DNA of 64,000 nucleotides from Adiantum capillus-veneris (Eukaryota > Streptophyta > Polypodiopsida > Polypodiales > Pteridaceae), in NCBI GenBank assembly GCA_014529385.2, contig CM043945.1, positions 139,664,241-139,728,240 of the forward strand, written 5' to 3'. The notes beneath the pieces are model-generated. The model made no database searches. It saw only the letters and a list, made by a program, of their open reading frames with translations, and was not told where the DNA came from. Positions 45,589-57,400 of this stretch are shown here, in pieces (position 1 is the stretch's first letter; each line of letters begins with the position of its first letter). The translations under genes were made by a program, and so were the position numbers.

Positions 45589-46600
45589 ATGAATTTAAGA
45601 TCACGAAGACACATTCTTAGAGATCAAAAGGTGGCAGGTGATCAGGGTATCTTAGTGTCCACCGAGGAGAGTGTAACACAGGCAAGGCTAGATCCACTAG
45701 CACCGATTATTGAGGAGGGTAGTGATACTAACACTTCATCAGACAAGTCCTTCTTCATGATGGGTAGTCAACAGCCAGGAGGTTTCTTCAATGAAGGACC
45801 AATTCCAGGAAGAAGCACCTCCCTAAATCCTTTGAAGGATTCCAAGTTCACTATAATCTTCTTAGAAGGAACAAACTCGAGGGGAGCCCTAGTTTATTCT
45901 GACTATCGAGGACGCAAGTGTATTTGTGTTGAAGAAAGACCTGCTCAGAGATTAGAAATAATTCGAGTCTATGATGATGGAGATAGATTCCGAGACGAAA
46001 AGGGGAACCACTATCACTATAATCTTCTTAGAAGGAACAAACTCGAGGGGAGCCCTAGTTTATTCTGACTATCGAGGACGCAAGTGTATTTGTATTGAAG
46101 AAAGACCTGCTCAGAGACTAGAAATAATTCGAGTCTATGATGATGGAGATAGATTCCGAGACGAAAAGGGGAACCACTATCTGATAGTTAGTAACCCTGA
46201 GGATTACAATAGATATGGAGATAACGTGGCAAAAGGAAAAATGGTTTCAGAAACTCAAGAACCGTCTCCTAACATTGATCTACTTGGAGTGCTTTTTATG
46301 TATGATAAGAAAACAACCAGGGTCTCTACTCATAATGAGAATGTGGGGATTTACAAGCATGAGAGTGAGGGAATAGTCTCTTACGTTTGTTGCAAAGAAC
46401 CCTACCCAAACGAATTAAGCAAAGACAAGGTTCTTTACTTATTCTCTTATGAAATTGCTATGGGGAAGGATATTGTTTTTGTTGATAGGTACGGGCGAGA
46501 ATACACACGTATTCTCCCAGAGGAGGTAGAAAAGGCAACAGTTCTAGAAACACTCAACATATGCCCCAGAAGAAGTGCCAAGATCTACCTACACCCCTAG
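45589..46600 (+). pseudogene. Leader ORF of large element, broken by 166-bp tandem duplication
   Basis: Unknown protein. From Met at 45589 (M-N-L-R-S) it has a Glu-rich N-part (TEESVTQ, Ile-Ile-Glu-Glu-Gly-Ser-Asp), then a segment with Arg-Lys-Cys-Ile-Cys-Val-Glu-Glu-Arg-Pro and Asp-Arg-Phe-Arg-Asp-Glu. The DNA of this segment (from 45851) is repeated immediately (from 46017) with few changes. Because 166 is not a multiple of three, the frame ends after the first copy and continues in another frame to 46600. Removing one copy would leave an ORF of about 280 codons. The related element at 60636-61100 has the same protein, including the E-E-S-V-x-Q and E-E-R-P motifs, which argues it was a real gene. 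Confidence 0.65.
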
Positions 46601-46661
46601 CAAATCGACAAATCTCTTTTCAGAAGAGTATGACGCGACCTCACATTCTACCTGACAACAG

Positions 46662-47530
46662 ATGTTCAACTACCAGGACCAACCAGCAACCCAACCATCA
46701 TTGCAAGCATGGCTTAGACAGAGTGCAACATTAGAACAAGACCAAAACCGAGATGGTTATCCAGCCGCACGAGGGCTAAGGGATTTACAAGAACCACCAC
46801 TCTATTCACGGTATCAAGGCGAGAGTAAGCCAAAAACTCAAGGTCAATAGAGCCGGGAAGACCACCCATAGAACGAGTTCGAAGAGATGAACCATCTCTT
46901 GCAAGAACCATTAGAAATTATGGCTTAGGAGCACCACTAGGAAGAGAGGAATGCGTCTTAGAAAGAGCTATTGAGGACAAGGATTATATTCCGGAACCTT
47001 TTCCTGAAGATGCCTTGGAACCTCTGGAATGGGAACACATACTAGCAACGTTGGATGTCTGTACCATTACAGATAGTCCAACAACAAAATTTTGCGATAA
47101 GGATGGCTATGATGTGCTACCCTATTACATGGTAAGCCTTATACGGCGAGGAGATGAGATTGTAGAACCACCAGAACAAGGTGAGTTTTATAACTCCTCT
47201 AAGCATCTGGAGATAAATAACGATGCAGATAACGAGTGTTCAGACAGCTCAAGCGAGCGTGGGGAGAAAACAACGAATATCAAGTTTTATGATTTTGCCA
47301 ATCAGCACCCTAGACGCCAGGAACGCTATAGGAGAAAACGAGCAGAAAACAAAATGAGAGAGAACCTGATGTCCAGAATAAAAGATAAAACTCACTATCT
47401 AATGCTTGTCAAAGCAGAGGATTGTGTAAAAGACCAAATATCAAGAAGATTCTCGAGAGTGCGAAGGGAACAGACGCAAGAGGAACAAGGGAATAAAACA
47501 GATATGGATCCCAAAGAGAATGCTCAGTAA
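46662..47530 (+). pseudogene. Gln- and Arg/Lys-rich frames of unknown function
   Basis: Two open frames (46662-46850, Gln/Pro-rich; 47015-47530, 171 codons). The second begins acidic and ends in a strongly basic Arg/Lys-rich tail (RRQERYRRKRAENKMRENLM), as might be found in a nucleic-acid-binding capsid-like protein. No CCHC knuckle and no Retrotrans_gag signature visible. They follow the leader ORF, where gag would be expected. Confidence 0.45.
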
Positions 47531-47551
47531 CAATTTAAGTGCGACTCGCAT

Positions 47552-48016
47552 TTGGATCCCGAAACCAAACCAACAAGAACTCCCTTCAGTATAAGCAAAA
47601 TCGGCATACAAACACACACGACATATGAAACCGGCAAACCGATCAATGTGGGTGCCAATCAACAACAAAACAATGACAACCGCGGAAGTAGCAATAAACC
47701 TACAAAAACCTTTGAAGCAAAGCTACAATTGGAAAGCAAAAGAGACAAAGTCTATGGCCAATTCCGCCACAAAAATTCTCTCCAAGGAGACGACTACGGC
47801 CATATCGACAATAGCAGCAAACCAAGCGACTTTTGCAAGAAAGACGATCAAACAAAGAGCGGTAGAGTTACAACTCTTACTTGCAAAGAAAATCTGTTGA
47901 CCAAATCAACAAAAAACAGGAAACCTCGACAGCGAATGCCAATAAGCATCTTGCTTATACCCTCCTCTTGCACAGCATTAATTTTTCCATGCATTCACCG
48001 AATATGCATCATGTAG
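47552..48016 (+). other. Open frame of unknown coding status
   Basis: 154 codons, Lys/Asn/Thr-rich, next to the basic frame and separated by one stop. It may be its eroded continuation. No recognised domain. Confidence 0.3.
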
Positions 48017-49737
48017 GGCCACATTACACGGCCAAGCATTAGCATGATTTTTTTAACCCAGGCACAGCACATACACCGCGGCGATACCTTGTCGTCCGGG
48101 AGGACTCCGGCTAGGAGGGGGGGAGGCATTCTCAAATGCAGAACCAATGGCAGAAAAAGCAAAAAATTAAAGGGCATGTTTTTCGACTATTTTTAAGGGT
48201 TGTCGTTTGATTGTGAAATTTTCTGGACTAACCCAAGTACATATGCCCTTCTATAGCATGAATTTACAAGTATATGGGGCCAAATGCCAAATCAAGACCC
48301 TAGGTGTGTGTATATAGGTAATTAATAGCCATTTTTTGGATAAAATATTGGTAAAACGGAGAAATCCGACCATAAAAATTGCATGTGAGTGTATATAGTG
48401 TTTTGCGGTGATGTTTTTAATTTATTATGATTTTTGGGGATTTTCTGGGTTTAATTTGTTTTCCTTTTCATTTTACTAATTTTCGGCAGACAAAATTCAA
48501 AAAATACAAAACGCAGGTGAAAAACGGTCGTAATGAAAAACAAAAAATATGAGGATGATCAGTGACTATAGGACAACCTATGGTACAATGGGGGTGCAAT
48601 TATGTTAATGGAGCGGAAAGCGTGTTTTGGCCAGATTTTGACCGAAACGTCAAATTTCGCAGAAACTGGGCAAATGGAGGCCAAATCAAGAAATTTTTTA
48701 GCCTAAACCGCATCTCGCAACAAGTTGGGAGCACATGTCAAATTTCATGGAAAGTGGTTGGGGGACCCTCATTATAAGATTTTTTCACTTCATTTTAAGC
48801 TCATTTCTACTTTTGACTTTTGAGAGAGAGCTCTTGCCACCTAGAGCGAACGGGACTTCTAGCAGCTTCTATGACGCGCACGACCACCCGACAGGCTCCA
48901 GACATGAGAGGTAGGCTCACCACCTTGAGCTTTTCGCGCATGTTTGAAACTAGCATAGGGTTCACACGGAAAGAGGGCAGTAGAGACTTACAGGTAGAAG
49001 TGACCACCTAACGACTAACCCAAAAGCAATGAGACTTCATCGGCGGCTTACCCTAGCATAGGATACCACTTTTGGATGACCAAAGGTAGTAGAAAACCAT
49101 CGGGAAAAACCTTAATTCCTAGAGCCCCGCAAGAGGCCACCAAATGAAAAATCGGCGGAAAGGCGCCCAAATGCTACCAAAACTCATGGGTAGGAGCATC
49201 TCGACATGCTCGACAAGTCTATATAGCCCACATTGCCATACGGTGACCCGAAGCAGCACTAAACTTCAGAAACGGCATCAGACACACAAAGCGTCAAATA
49301 GCTCTCGCGGCCAAACCGCATGTCCGTTTGCCACCAAACTTCACGAGCGGCTTTCCTAAACCATCAACAACCAAGTCCTGTGGTGGAAGACCACCACAAT
49401 TCATCGAAGACACGAAAACACAACCACGCGTGCTTCCAGAGCGACAAATTGCCAAACGGAGCTCTGGTGAAGCCAAAGTCGACAAAAACCATATGGCAAG
49501 GATCCCCAACTAGGGACCATGAACATTAGGGCCAAAAACGTCTAAAAAAGGGCTGTTTGGTAATCCACGGATTAAGAAATAGGCCAATACTCACTTGACA
49601 CGTATACAAAAGTATGGCATTCCTGTCTCCTCTAGCTTGAGCTTTTGTGCTTCCACTTTAGCGAAAAACGTCTAAATGTCACTTTCATTTGGCTAAATTG
49701 CCTATATTTGAGGACGTTCCTGTTATTTTTGATGTAT
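48017..49737. other. Non-coding interior of large element
   Basis: No domain recognised. Pol would be expected here in a complete element and is not found. Part may be foreign insertion; no terminal repeats were identified. Confidence 0.45.
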
Positions 49738-49967
49738 AACATCATATTCTGGGCCTGATGTACAAGTACTCTTTTCTGTTTAATATTGTACAATACTAAG
49801 CTAGAAGATACGAAATCTTTCTTTTCAAACAGTGATGATGACGCCTATTAATAACATCATATTCTGGGCCTGATGTACAAGTGCTCTTTTCTATTTAATA
49901 TTATACAATATTAAGCTAGAAGATACGAAATCTGTCTTTTCAAACAGTGATGATGATGCTTATTAAT
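49738..49967. repeat. 115-bp tandem duplication
   Basis: AACATCATATTCTGGGCCTG starts at 49738 and at 49853. The two units differ at few positions and run through a shared TCAAACAGTGATGATGA phrase. Confidence 0.9.
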
Positions 49968-50159
49968 GACTATTCCGTATTTTTTTTAATGTCTACTTTT
50001 CACTTAGCCTCTACTTCTAATCACCGCATCAAGAGCTTGCACTCAGCACGTGCGTACATAATATCTACATCAACATGGGACCACACCTAAAGACATCCTT
50101 TCTCACATTGTTTTGAATCAATGACCACACTGTGCGATTGTGGCTTGATTGAACTACAC

Positions 50160-50945
50160 TCTACCCCCACTCACCCCGTTTCGTTAGTGTACCCACATCG
50201 TGTGCAAAAGGACTCAATGAATTTTTCACTCCTCCCACTATCGCACCGGTCCAGCTCTTGTCATGTGTGAGCTTGTCACCCTACTATCGTGTTGTTCTAG
50301 CTCTGCGGCCACACCACATAAGAACCTTGAATTACCTTGTTAATTGGATTCCTAATGTTTTTCTAAATCATGTACAAAAGCACTTAGAGACTTTGACACT
50401 CCCCATGTTGCGTCATTTTAGCTCCTGCCCACACCGCGCGAAGAGGGCATCATACAGCTTGTCACTCCCCCCCTCATCGCGTCGTTCTAGCTCCATGCAC
50501 ACACCATGCACAAAAATCTTGACCTTATTATTTGGACTATTTTTCTAAATCATGTGCAAAAGCGCTCAAAGACTTTGACACTCCCCATGTTGCATCATTT
50601 TAGCTCTTGCCCACACCGTGCGAAAAGGGCATCATGCAGGTTGTCACTACCCCCCTCATCGCGTCGTTCTGGTTCCATGTAAACACCATCAAAAAAATCT
50701 TGAGTGACCTTATTATTTGGACTTATTTTTCTAAACCATGTGCAAAAGCGCTCAAACACTTTGACACTCGCCATGTTGCATTATTTTTGCTCCTACCCAG
50801 ACCGTGCGAAGAGGGCATCATACAGCTTGTCACTCTCCCCCTCATCGCGTCGTTCTGGTTGCATGCACACACCATGCAAAAAAATATTGAGTGACCTTAT
50901 TATTTGGATTCCATTGGTTTTTATTATATGTACAAGATATTAGCA
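50160..50945. repeat. Tandem repeat, about 184-bp unit, 3-4 copies
   Basis: The phrase TTTGACACTC(C/G)CCATGTTGC recurs with its CATG at 50404, 50586 and 50772 (spacings 182 and 186). A more diverged unit precedes it. Similar peptides in successive frames reflect the repeat rather than coding. Confidence 0.85.
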
Positions 50946-51279
50946 AAAGGCCTATTTGGTGCCACACTATGCCTTGCTTGCACAACAGGATAGGGAGTAT
51001 TTTTAGAATCTCACTACCCCCTCATGTTGTGTGGGTCATTTTTGGAACACCAATTTGGTGCCACATTACCCCAGGATAGGGGGTTAGTTTTAGAATCTCA
51101 TTACCCCAATCATGGCATGTGGGTTATTTGCATTCACAGATTCACCTTTCCTGCCTAATATAGATGTCTTTTTATATATAGATCTATTAAGCATATTGGA
51201 CCCAAGCATATTCACAGAATTTTTACAATATATAACACTTGTAACTTTTAAAAGCTATATGATTTGAAACTTTTGATAC
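50946..51279. other. Non-coding, with short duplication
   Basis: A TTTTAGAATCTCA(C/T)TACCCC phrase occurs twice (near 51000 and 51088), together with a GTGCCACA motif. No gene. Confidence 0.5.
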
Positions 51280-51473
51280 CACAGATGAGTCCGAAATGCC
51301 CAAAAACCCCGAAAACGACTGGCTATATGCCTCGTTCTGACACCCCTCTCCTCGCACCGTACGGGATAGTGCCTCCGGAGGCCTTTTTTGGCCATACCGA
51401 CCTCTCCAGGTGTCAGAACGAGGCATATAGCCAGTCGTTTTCGGGGTTTTGGGGCATTTCGGACTCATTTGTG
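51280..51473. repeat. Near-perfect foldback: 65-bp arms, 64-nt loop
   Basis: Arm 51280-51344 and arm 51409-51473 are reverse complements at 63 of 65 positions. The loop (51345-51408) contains CCTCCGGAGG and GGCC-T6-GGCC, which could pair further. The same peptide therefore appears on both strands. No other copy was seen in the window. It could be a foldback transposable element or a hairpin-RNA precursor. Confidence 0.93.
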
Positions 51474-52535
51474 ATGTTAAAATTTTGTCATTTTGCCCTA
51501 TTTGAAAGTTTTAATTATAAGTTGATTCAAAAGAGCTGAAGCAACAAATTTTTATTAACATGGCTTAAAGGCAAAGGGACTCTGGAGGGTGATGAAGATT
51601 CTAATAATGATGGTCCATGCCAATGGTTTCTAGATGTCATGTTATAGGATCATGGTCACATGGAAGTCTACATAGAAGAGTGAAAAAATTTCAAGCTCAA
51701 GTTTGATCTCAGACAAATGTTAGAATAGTTAAAGGGAAACTTGCCTTAGGAGTTATAGATGAGTAAAATGATTGTGTGGCAAAGGGGAGATAAAGTGTTA
51801 ATCGTGATGTTGCAATGCTAGAGGAACATATGTTGTAACTTTACAACGTACTATATTGTGAAAATGAATGTTTTGCAAGGAGATTGAAAGTAAATTTACA
51901 AGGAGATTTAAAGTAAATTTACAAGTAATTATATTGTTAAAATGATAGTCTTTTGCAAAAAATGATATTGTAACTTTGCATCTAAATAGTCTCCTCCTTG
52001 GAAGGATTGTGATGTTCACAGCAAGGTGGTTGTTGTTGGCTCTTTGATCTCATCCTCTATAATTGCCTCCCTTGGTATCGACTTAGTTATTTTAGTGCAT
52101 TGCTTCTTCTTTGTCATCCTCCCTTTCTTGTTGATATGAAAAATGAAGTTTGTGCTTGATAATGTGACTTCTAAGAAAACTAAGTGAATCTTTTAGCTTT
52201 CAAACCTCCTGTTGAAGAATCCTGCAAAACATTTTTATGTACTTTTAGAAATAGTTGGATCCTTTTCCAAATGCAGATGGCCACCATGGAAATCTATTTA
52301 TGAAAGTAAGGCTTCAAATTTTTCTATTTACCTTTGAGTTCGTGGATCAACAGGATACAAGTTGACTTCTGTCCATATCCATTTACTTGCTCTGTTGGCT
52401 TTGTAATGCTTGAGCTCGGACGCCTGCAACCTTTGATACACAACCCTCACGGTTTCTTACACTTGGTTGAGCTTGATTTTCATATGGTGTTAACAACTTA
52501 ATGAGTTTCTAGGCAGAGTGCAAATAATGAAAAAT
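51474..52535. other. Non-coding interior of large element
   Basis: AT-rich, no gene recognised. A short direct repeat AAATTTACAAG(G/T) occurs near 51892-51925. Confidence 0.4.
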
Positions 52536-52905
52536 CTTGTGAGGCTGAAGGGAGCTTCTAACCAGAGCAAAACTAGTGAGTTTGGAAAGCTTGTGAGGCT
52601 AAACTAAGCTTCTAGGAAGAGCAAGACTAGTGAGAAAATTTTGAAATCTTGTGAGGGTGACACGAGAGAAAAATGGTTTCCATGCAGAGTAGAAATGATG
52701 GGAAAACTTGTGAGGTTGAAGCGAGCTTGTGGCCGAGCAAAACTAGTGAGAAAAATTGGAAAGCTTGTGAGGGTGAAGAGAACAAAATGGTGGTTCTATT
52801 GCAATGGTGAAGAGAGAAAAACCACAGTGGTCCTTCTAGCTAGACCGGAAATGGCAGTCCTCTTGCGAAGGTAGAGACATCTTGAAAGCTTGTGAGGGTG
52901 AAGAG
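52536..52905. repeat. Minisatellite, about 58-bp unit
   Basis: CTTGTGAGG(C/G/T)T begins at 52536, 52590, 52648, 52707, 52764 and 52889 (spacings 54, 58, 59, 57 and 125). Units also share AGAGCAAAACTAGTGAG. The frame 52641-52874 is a by-product. Confidence 0.8.
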
Positions 52906-53405
52906 AGCCTAATGAAATGGCTTGAGAGAAAGAGTAGTAAAGAAAACCATCATTCAAAAGTGAAAATTTCGTATTTGCCTCCAAGCCAACAAAATAGGTC
53001 CAGTAGGGGAGAAAGTAGTGTGAAAATGACATCTTTTATTTATATTGAAAGATCTATACCGGGATACTCTTTAAATGCTCAAGATATGCTTTGAATACCC
53101 AAAACGATCAAATTTGGAGCCGTTTTGACCGTCAAATGCTCCGCTAATTAGCAAGCTAACCAATTCCTTACACAGCCCTTTTTGAGGCCCTTTTGGCCCT
53201 AATGAGCTATGGAGACCAACATCAAGAAATTTCATCTCACTGAAAAGCACTCCAAGAGTCAAAAAACAGCTCAGAGGCTCTGAAATCCACACAGGGAGTT
53301 TCTTTCTATCAATTTGACTTTTTTGTTGAAATAATGCTTAAAAGGGACTCAAAGGGACTCAAGGCAGGTACTAGTAGCACCTCCAATATAATTTTCATCA
53401 TCCTA
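52906..53405. other. Non-coding stretch before palindrome array 2
   Basis: No gene recognised; no strong repeats. Confidence 0.4.
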
Positions 53406-54278
53406 CATCCTACGCGTAGGATGTCTCAAGGCCAATTCTGGGCACCAACTCCAACATCTCTCATCACACACAGCTTCTAAATAGCCTGTACATGCTGGCC
53501 ACCAAGTTTCATCACATTTGGACAAAAATTGACCTCATGTGCATCAAAAAACGCAAAGTCAGGGCATAGAGGCAATAATGGGCCATAGACCTACCAAAAC
53601 AAGTCCAAATCAAATGAAACTTGCACAATATACTCATGAGCACATTGCCAAGCTATTTGTGTGGTCATATGTGAAAAATGATGAAATAGACATCCTACGC
53701 GTAGGATGTCTAAATGACATTTTTGGCCCCCATATGGTATTTTGCAGTTCCAAATCTCTTTATGACACTTTCATGAGCTTATATATCAAGTTTCAAGCCA
53801 TTCCCATCACTTTTGGCTCGCAACACCTCCAAGATGCACTTTTTGAGCCCAAAAACACTACACATGCTCTTACCAACACCAATTCTTGTCCAAATCAAAA
53901 TCCAAGAGCAGAGCCATGTTCCACATGCCAAGAGCTACCCACAGAACAAATCTCAAGTAATTTTGATGAAAAAGACATCCTACGTGTAGGATGTCTCCAG
54001 CATGATTTTGACTTACTGTGTAAGAAATGACCTCATGGGAGCCATTACCATGGTGCAAGAAGCTCATATATCAACTTTCAACCCATTTGAATATCATTTG
54101 TCACTTGTTGTGGACATCCTACCCAATTTGTAAGCCAAAAGCCTGAATCTGCCAAGAAATGCACTTTTTGATGCCCAAAATTAATTCCAATCACATAGCC
54201 ATGTTGCACAAGCCAAGGGCCACCAGCCTACCAAGTTTCACCAAAAACTGATGAAATAGGCATCCTACGCGTAGGATG
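53406..54278 (+). repeat. Palindrome array 2: four copies at exact 285-bp spacing
   Basis: CATCCTACGCGTAGGATG or a one-base variant lies at 53406, 53691, 53976 and 54261, with start-to-start distances of 285, 285 and 285 bp. The intervening units are recognisably related but much diverged (shared phrases such as ATGCACTTTTTGA and CATATATCAA). A half-site occurs at 54115. The array ends 168 bp before the start of the long ORF. Confidence 0.93.
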
Positions 54279-54446
54279 TCCAAATGATAAATTTTGGCCA
54301 GAATGATACTGTGAGCACATGCACAGTTTCCCTAGTTCCTTTTAAGTTTTATTTTCAATTTTCAAGTCATTTGGATAGTTAGAACTCAGTTTCTCAGCTA
54401 ATATGGAAAAAATGCTAACTTCGGACTACTGAGTGCAACAGGATCC

Positions 54447-57400
54447 ATGGCAGCTGCAAAATCACCGGCAAAGAAGAAGAGAATGACAATAAAAGACTAT
54501 TTGGAAGAAGTGGAGCCATTTGTCATCCCAGAAGGAACCCTGAAGCCAACCAGTACATGGATTCAGGATGATTTGCTAGAGTCCAATGATTTGAAGATCT
54601 ACCAAGGCGTGTTCAAAGGTCTTGAAGGAAATGCAGTAGAGCTACCCATTATACAACGGGAGCTCAATGAGTTTGTCAGAAGCAAGATGGGAGATTACCT
54701 AGAGAAGATAGATCTCCATAACTACTTTGAAGCTTTGCCAGCGGGGATTGACATCAAAAGAGTGTGGGAATTTGTGACCACTATCAAAGAAGATGGAGTG
54801 GCCCGAGTCACTGATCTACAGGGCAAGCCGGATACCATGATTGTCATCACAGAGAGGGTGGTGGCAGCCACACTAGACATCTCCAACAAGGGAGATAGTG
54901 TGACCAAGAGAAGAGATGAAGTCAAAGTCTACTCAGAAAAGAAGAACAACTACACATTTGAAGATATTGCAAACCCAAAAGTGGCTATCATGAGCCAGCT
55001 CTACAACCAATACTTCCACATGTGTACAAAGCGGCCACAAAAGTACAGAATGCCACCTGGAGCCATTGCTACCACCTTCACCTGGGCAATGCAGAAGAGC
55101 AAGCCAAACGTGATAAATTAAGCTGCTTACATCCATGACAACCTGGTGAAGATGGGCAACAAAAATCCCACCTACATTGTACCTGGTGAGCTAATAACAA
55201 AAGTGGTCTATGGAGCACTGCATGCAAAGGGGAACTGGCCTAAACCTCCATCACAAAATGAGTGGCTAAAGCTAAAAGAAGATAAAGAAGAGGAACCTCC
55301 CAGGGCACCCAGAGTAGCCACAAGGTTGAAGGGCCGGTTAGAAACCGTGCTAGAAGAACCACCGGAGTCAAAGAAAGGAAAGAAGGAAAGTTCACAAGTG
55401 CCGATCAAAGAAACCAAATCACGAAAAGCAGCACAGCTAGAGCGACTAATGGAAAGCTTCAGAGCCAAGAGAGCACTCAAGGGGGATTTGAGCGAGCTGT
55501 GGAAGCCGTCCCTTGAAGCCATGTCGGGATCATCTCGAAGGGTGAACCGAGATCGGTCTGAAGACTACATCAAAAACTTTGAGATCCTAGATGCTACGAC
55601 AGAGAATATCCCAAATATCCCATTTACAGAAGAAGAAGTGGATGAAGTACGATGGCAACAACTGCTAGAAGAGCAGGAAGGCCAAGAAAGAGAGAAAAAG
55701 ACCAAGGCGGACAGGGACTTCAAGAAGAAGCCACCAACTCCACCGTCAAGCAGGAAGTCCAGCCCACCCCCATCACCACCTCCTTTTAGACCTCCACAAA
55801 CCCAACAAAAGGAGGGTGAACAAGAAGATTCAAAGCAAGAGAAGATCCAAGAGAAAGAGCAGAAAGAAGAAGCTGAACCAAAAGAGGAGAAGTTAGATCC
55901 AGAAGAAAAGAACTTCAGAATATTTCTTGATCTACTAGCTACGGGTTACTCTTGAGAAGAGGCAGCCACTGTGGCCTTTGAGTTTGCAAGAAAAAAAATG
56001 CCCAAGGAACAAATGCAGAGCCTGCCGCGGTTAGTGGAACTGAAAGAGATGGCCATTGATACAGGGGACCTACAGCCACTAACCAATGATTGGGATGTGG
56101 TGATGCACAAGCTAACCGGGCTCAAAGCAAAATCATTGGCCACGGAGAGTGAGATTTCTAATCTCAAAACCACTGAAGTTCAGATCAAGACTGAAGTAGA
56201 CACACTACAAAAACAAAGCCAAGAGCTTATAGAGAAACAAATAGAGTTGCAAGCCAGTCTGGCCACGGCATTACAAAGATGCCAAGAGATGGAATGAGAA
56301 AATCAGGCAACAGATCAAAGACTTCAAAGAGCTAAAGAAGAATACAGGAAAATCAGCAAGTCATTGACAGATGCAGAGAGAGGAAGGGACAACCTGACTC
56401 TACAACTTGTTGAAGAGTCCAAAGAAGTGGAAACACTGAGGAATGCCAAGGAAAAGGCAGATATTGAGCATGAGGTGAGCCAAGATGAGGTAATAGAGCT
56501 CAAAGGTCAGATTAAGATCAAACCATCCAACGGCTATGAGCATCTCCGACCAGAGTCAGAGATGCTAGCTCGACTCACACCACTTCAGAGACTGAGCTAT
56601 ATGAAGAAAAAATGAAGGATCTCCAAAAGGAGTTAACATTAGAGAAAAGGCAAAGGCTGATGCTGGCCGTGGGGTCATTGGTCATGAAAAACCGCCTAGA
56701 ACAAGGAAATCAGGCCATGAAGAATGAGCTAGAAACCATCAAGAGAAAGCTCGAGGAGGCAAAAAAGATAAATGCAGATCTAAACGACCTCTTAGTAAAC
56801 ATGGGAGAGCAAGCGGAAGAGGAAAAGAAAACACTTCAGAAGCAGATAGAAGAGTTGAGAGGCCAACAGCAAATGGAAGAGCAGCAGTTTAGCACCGGGC
56901 CAGTATCCATAGAGGGAATTGATATAGAAAATGTGTCAGATCCCGTGGACACCAATTTGCAAGAGGACATCCTGGTAGGACCCTCAGAAGAGCCACAAGA
57001 TCTGACACAAGAAGAAGAAGAGAAGCTGCAAAAGGCCATAGAAGCGGCAGTCAAAGACACAGCCAGAGAAGCATTGGAGTGGGAGCAGAGGGTGTTTAAG
57101 TCGATGACTATTCAGAAGATAGATGCGAGTAACCTTCGGCATGAATGGCTACAGCCCTCTCTCCCATATCCTCTGCTAAAATATGAAGCTTCCACAATCA
57201 ACAAACGAATAAAAGAGGAGCCAACAGTGCCACTGTAGACATCTCCAAACCTGAAGGAGTCAAGCTGATAGTGGACTCTCAGCCTAGGTGGAGAAAGGCA
57301 TGACTGACAAAGTATCCTCAATATCTAATTCATCTAGTAGAGGCACCTAAAGTGATCAGAGATAACCTCAGTTTCTGCCCTCTACCAAGGATGAGGACAT

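Noticed and set aside
48820-49530. Several overlapping short frames on both strands
   Set aside because: Mutually overlapping and without family signatures; more likely GC-richer non-coding DNA.
50258-50943. Similar peptides in successive frames suggesting a repeat protein
   Set aside because: They result from a 184-bp DNA tandem repeat read in different frames.
47531-53405. Hidden pol in the large element
   Set aside because: I looked for protease, RT and integrase motifs in the frames available and saw none; a profile search would be needed to exclude very old remains.
44311-54278. Palindrome arrays as a CRISPR-like array
   Set aside because: Plant nuclear context, spacing of 285 bp or irregular, spacers related to each other, no cas genes.
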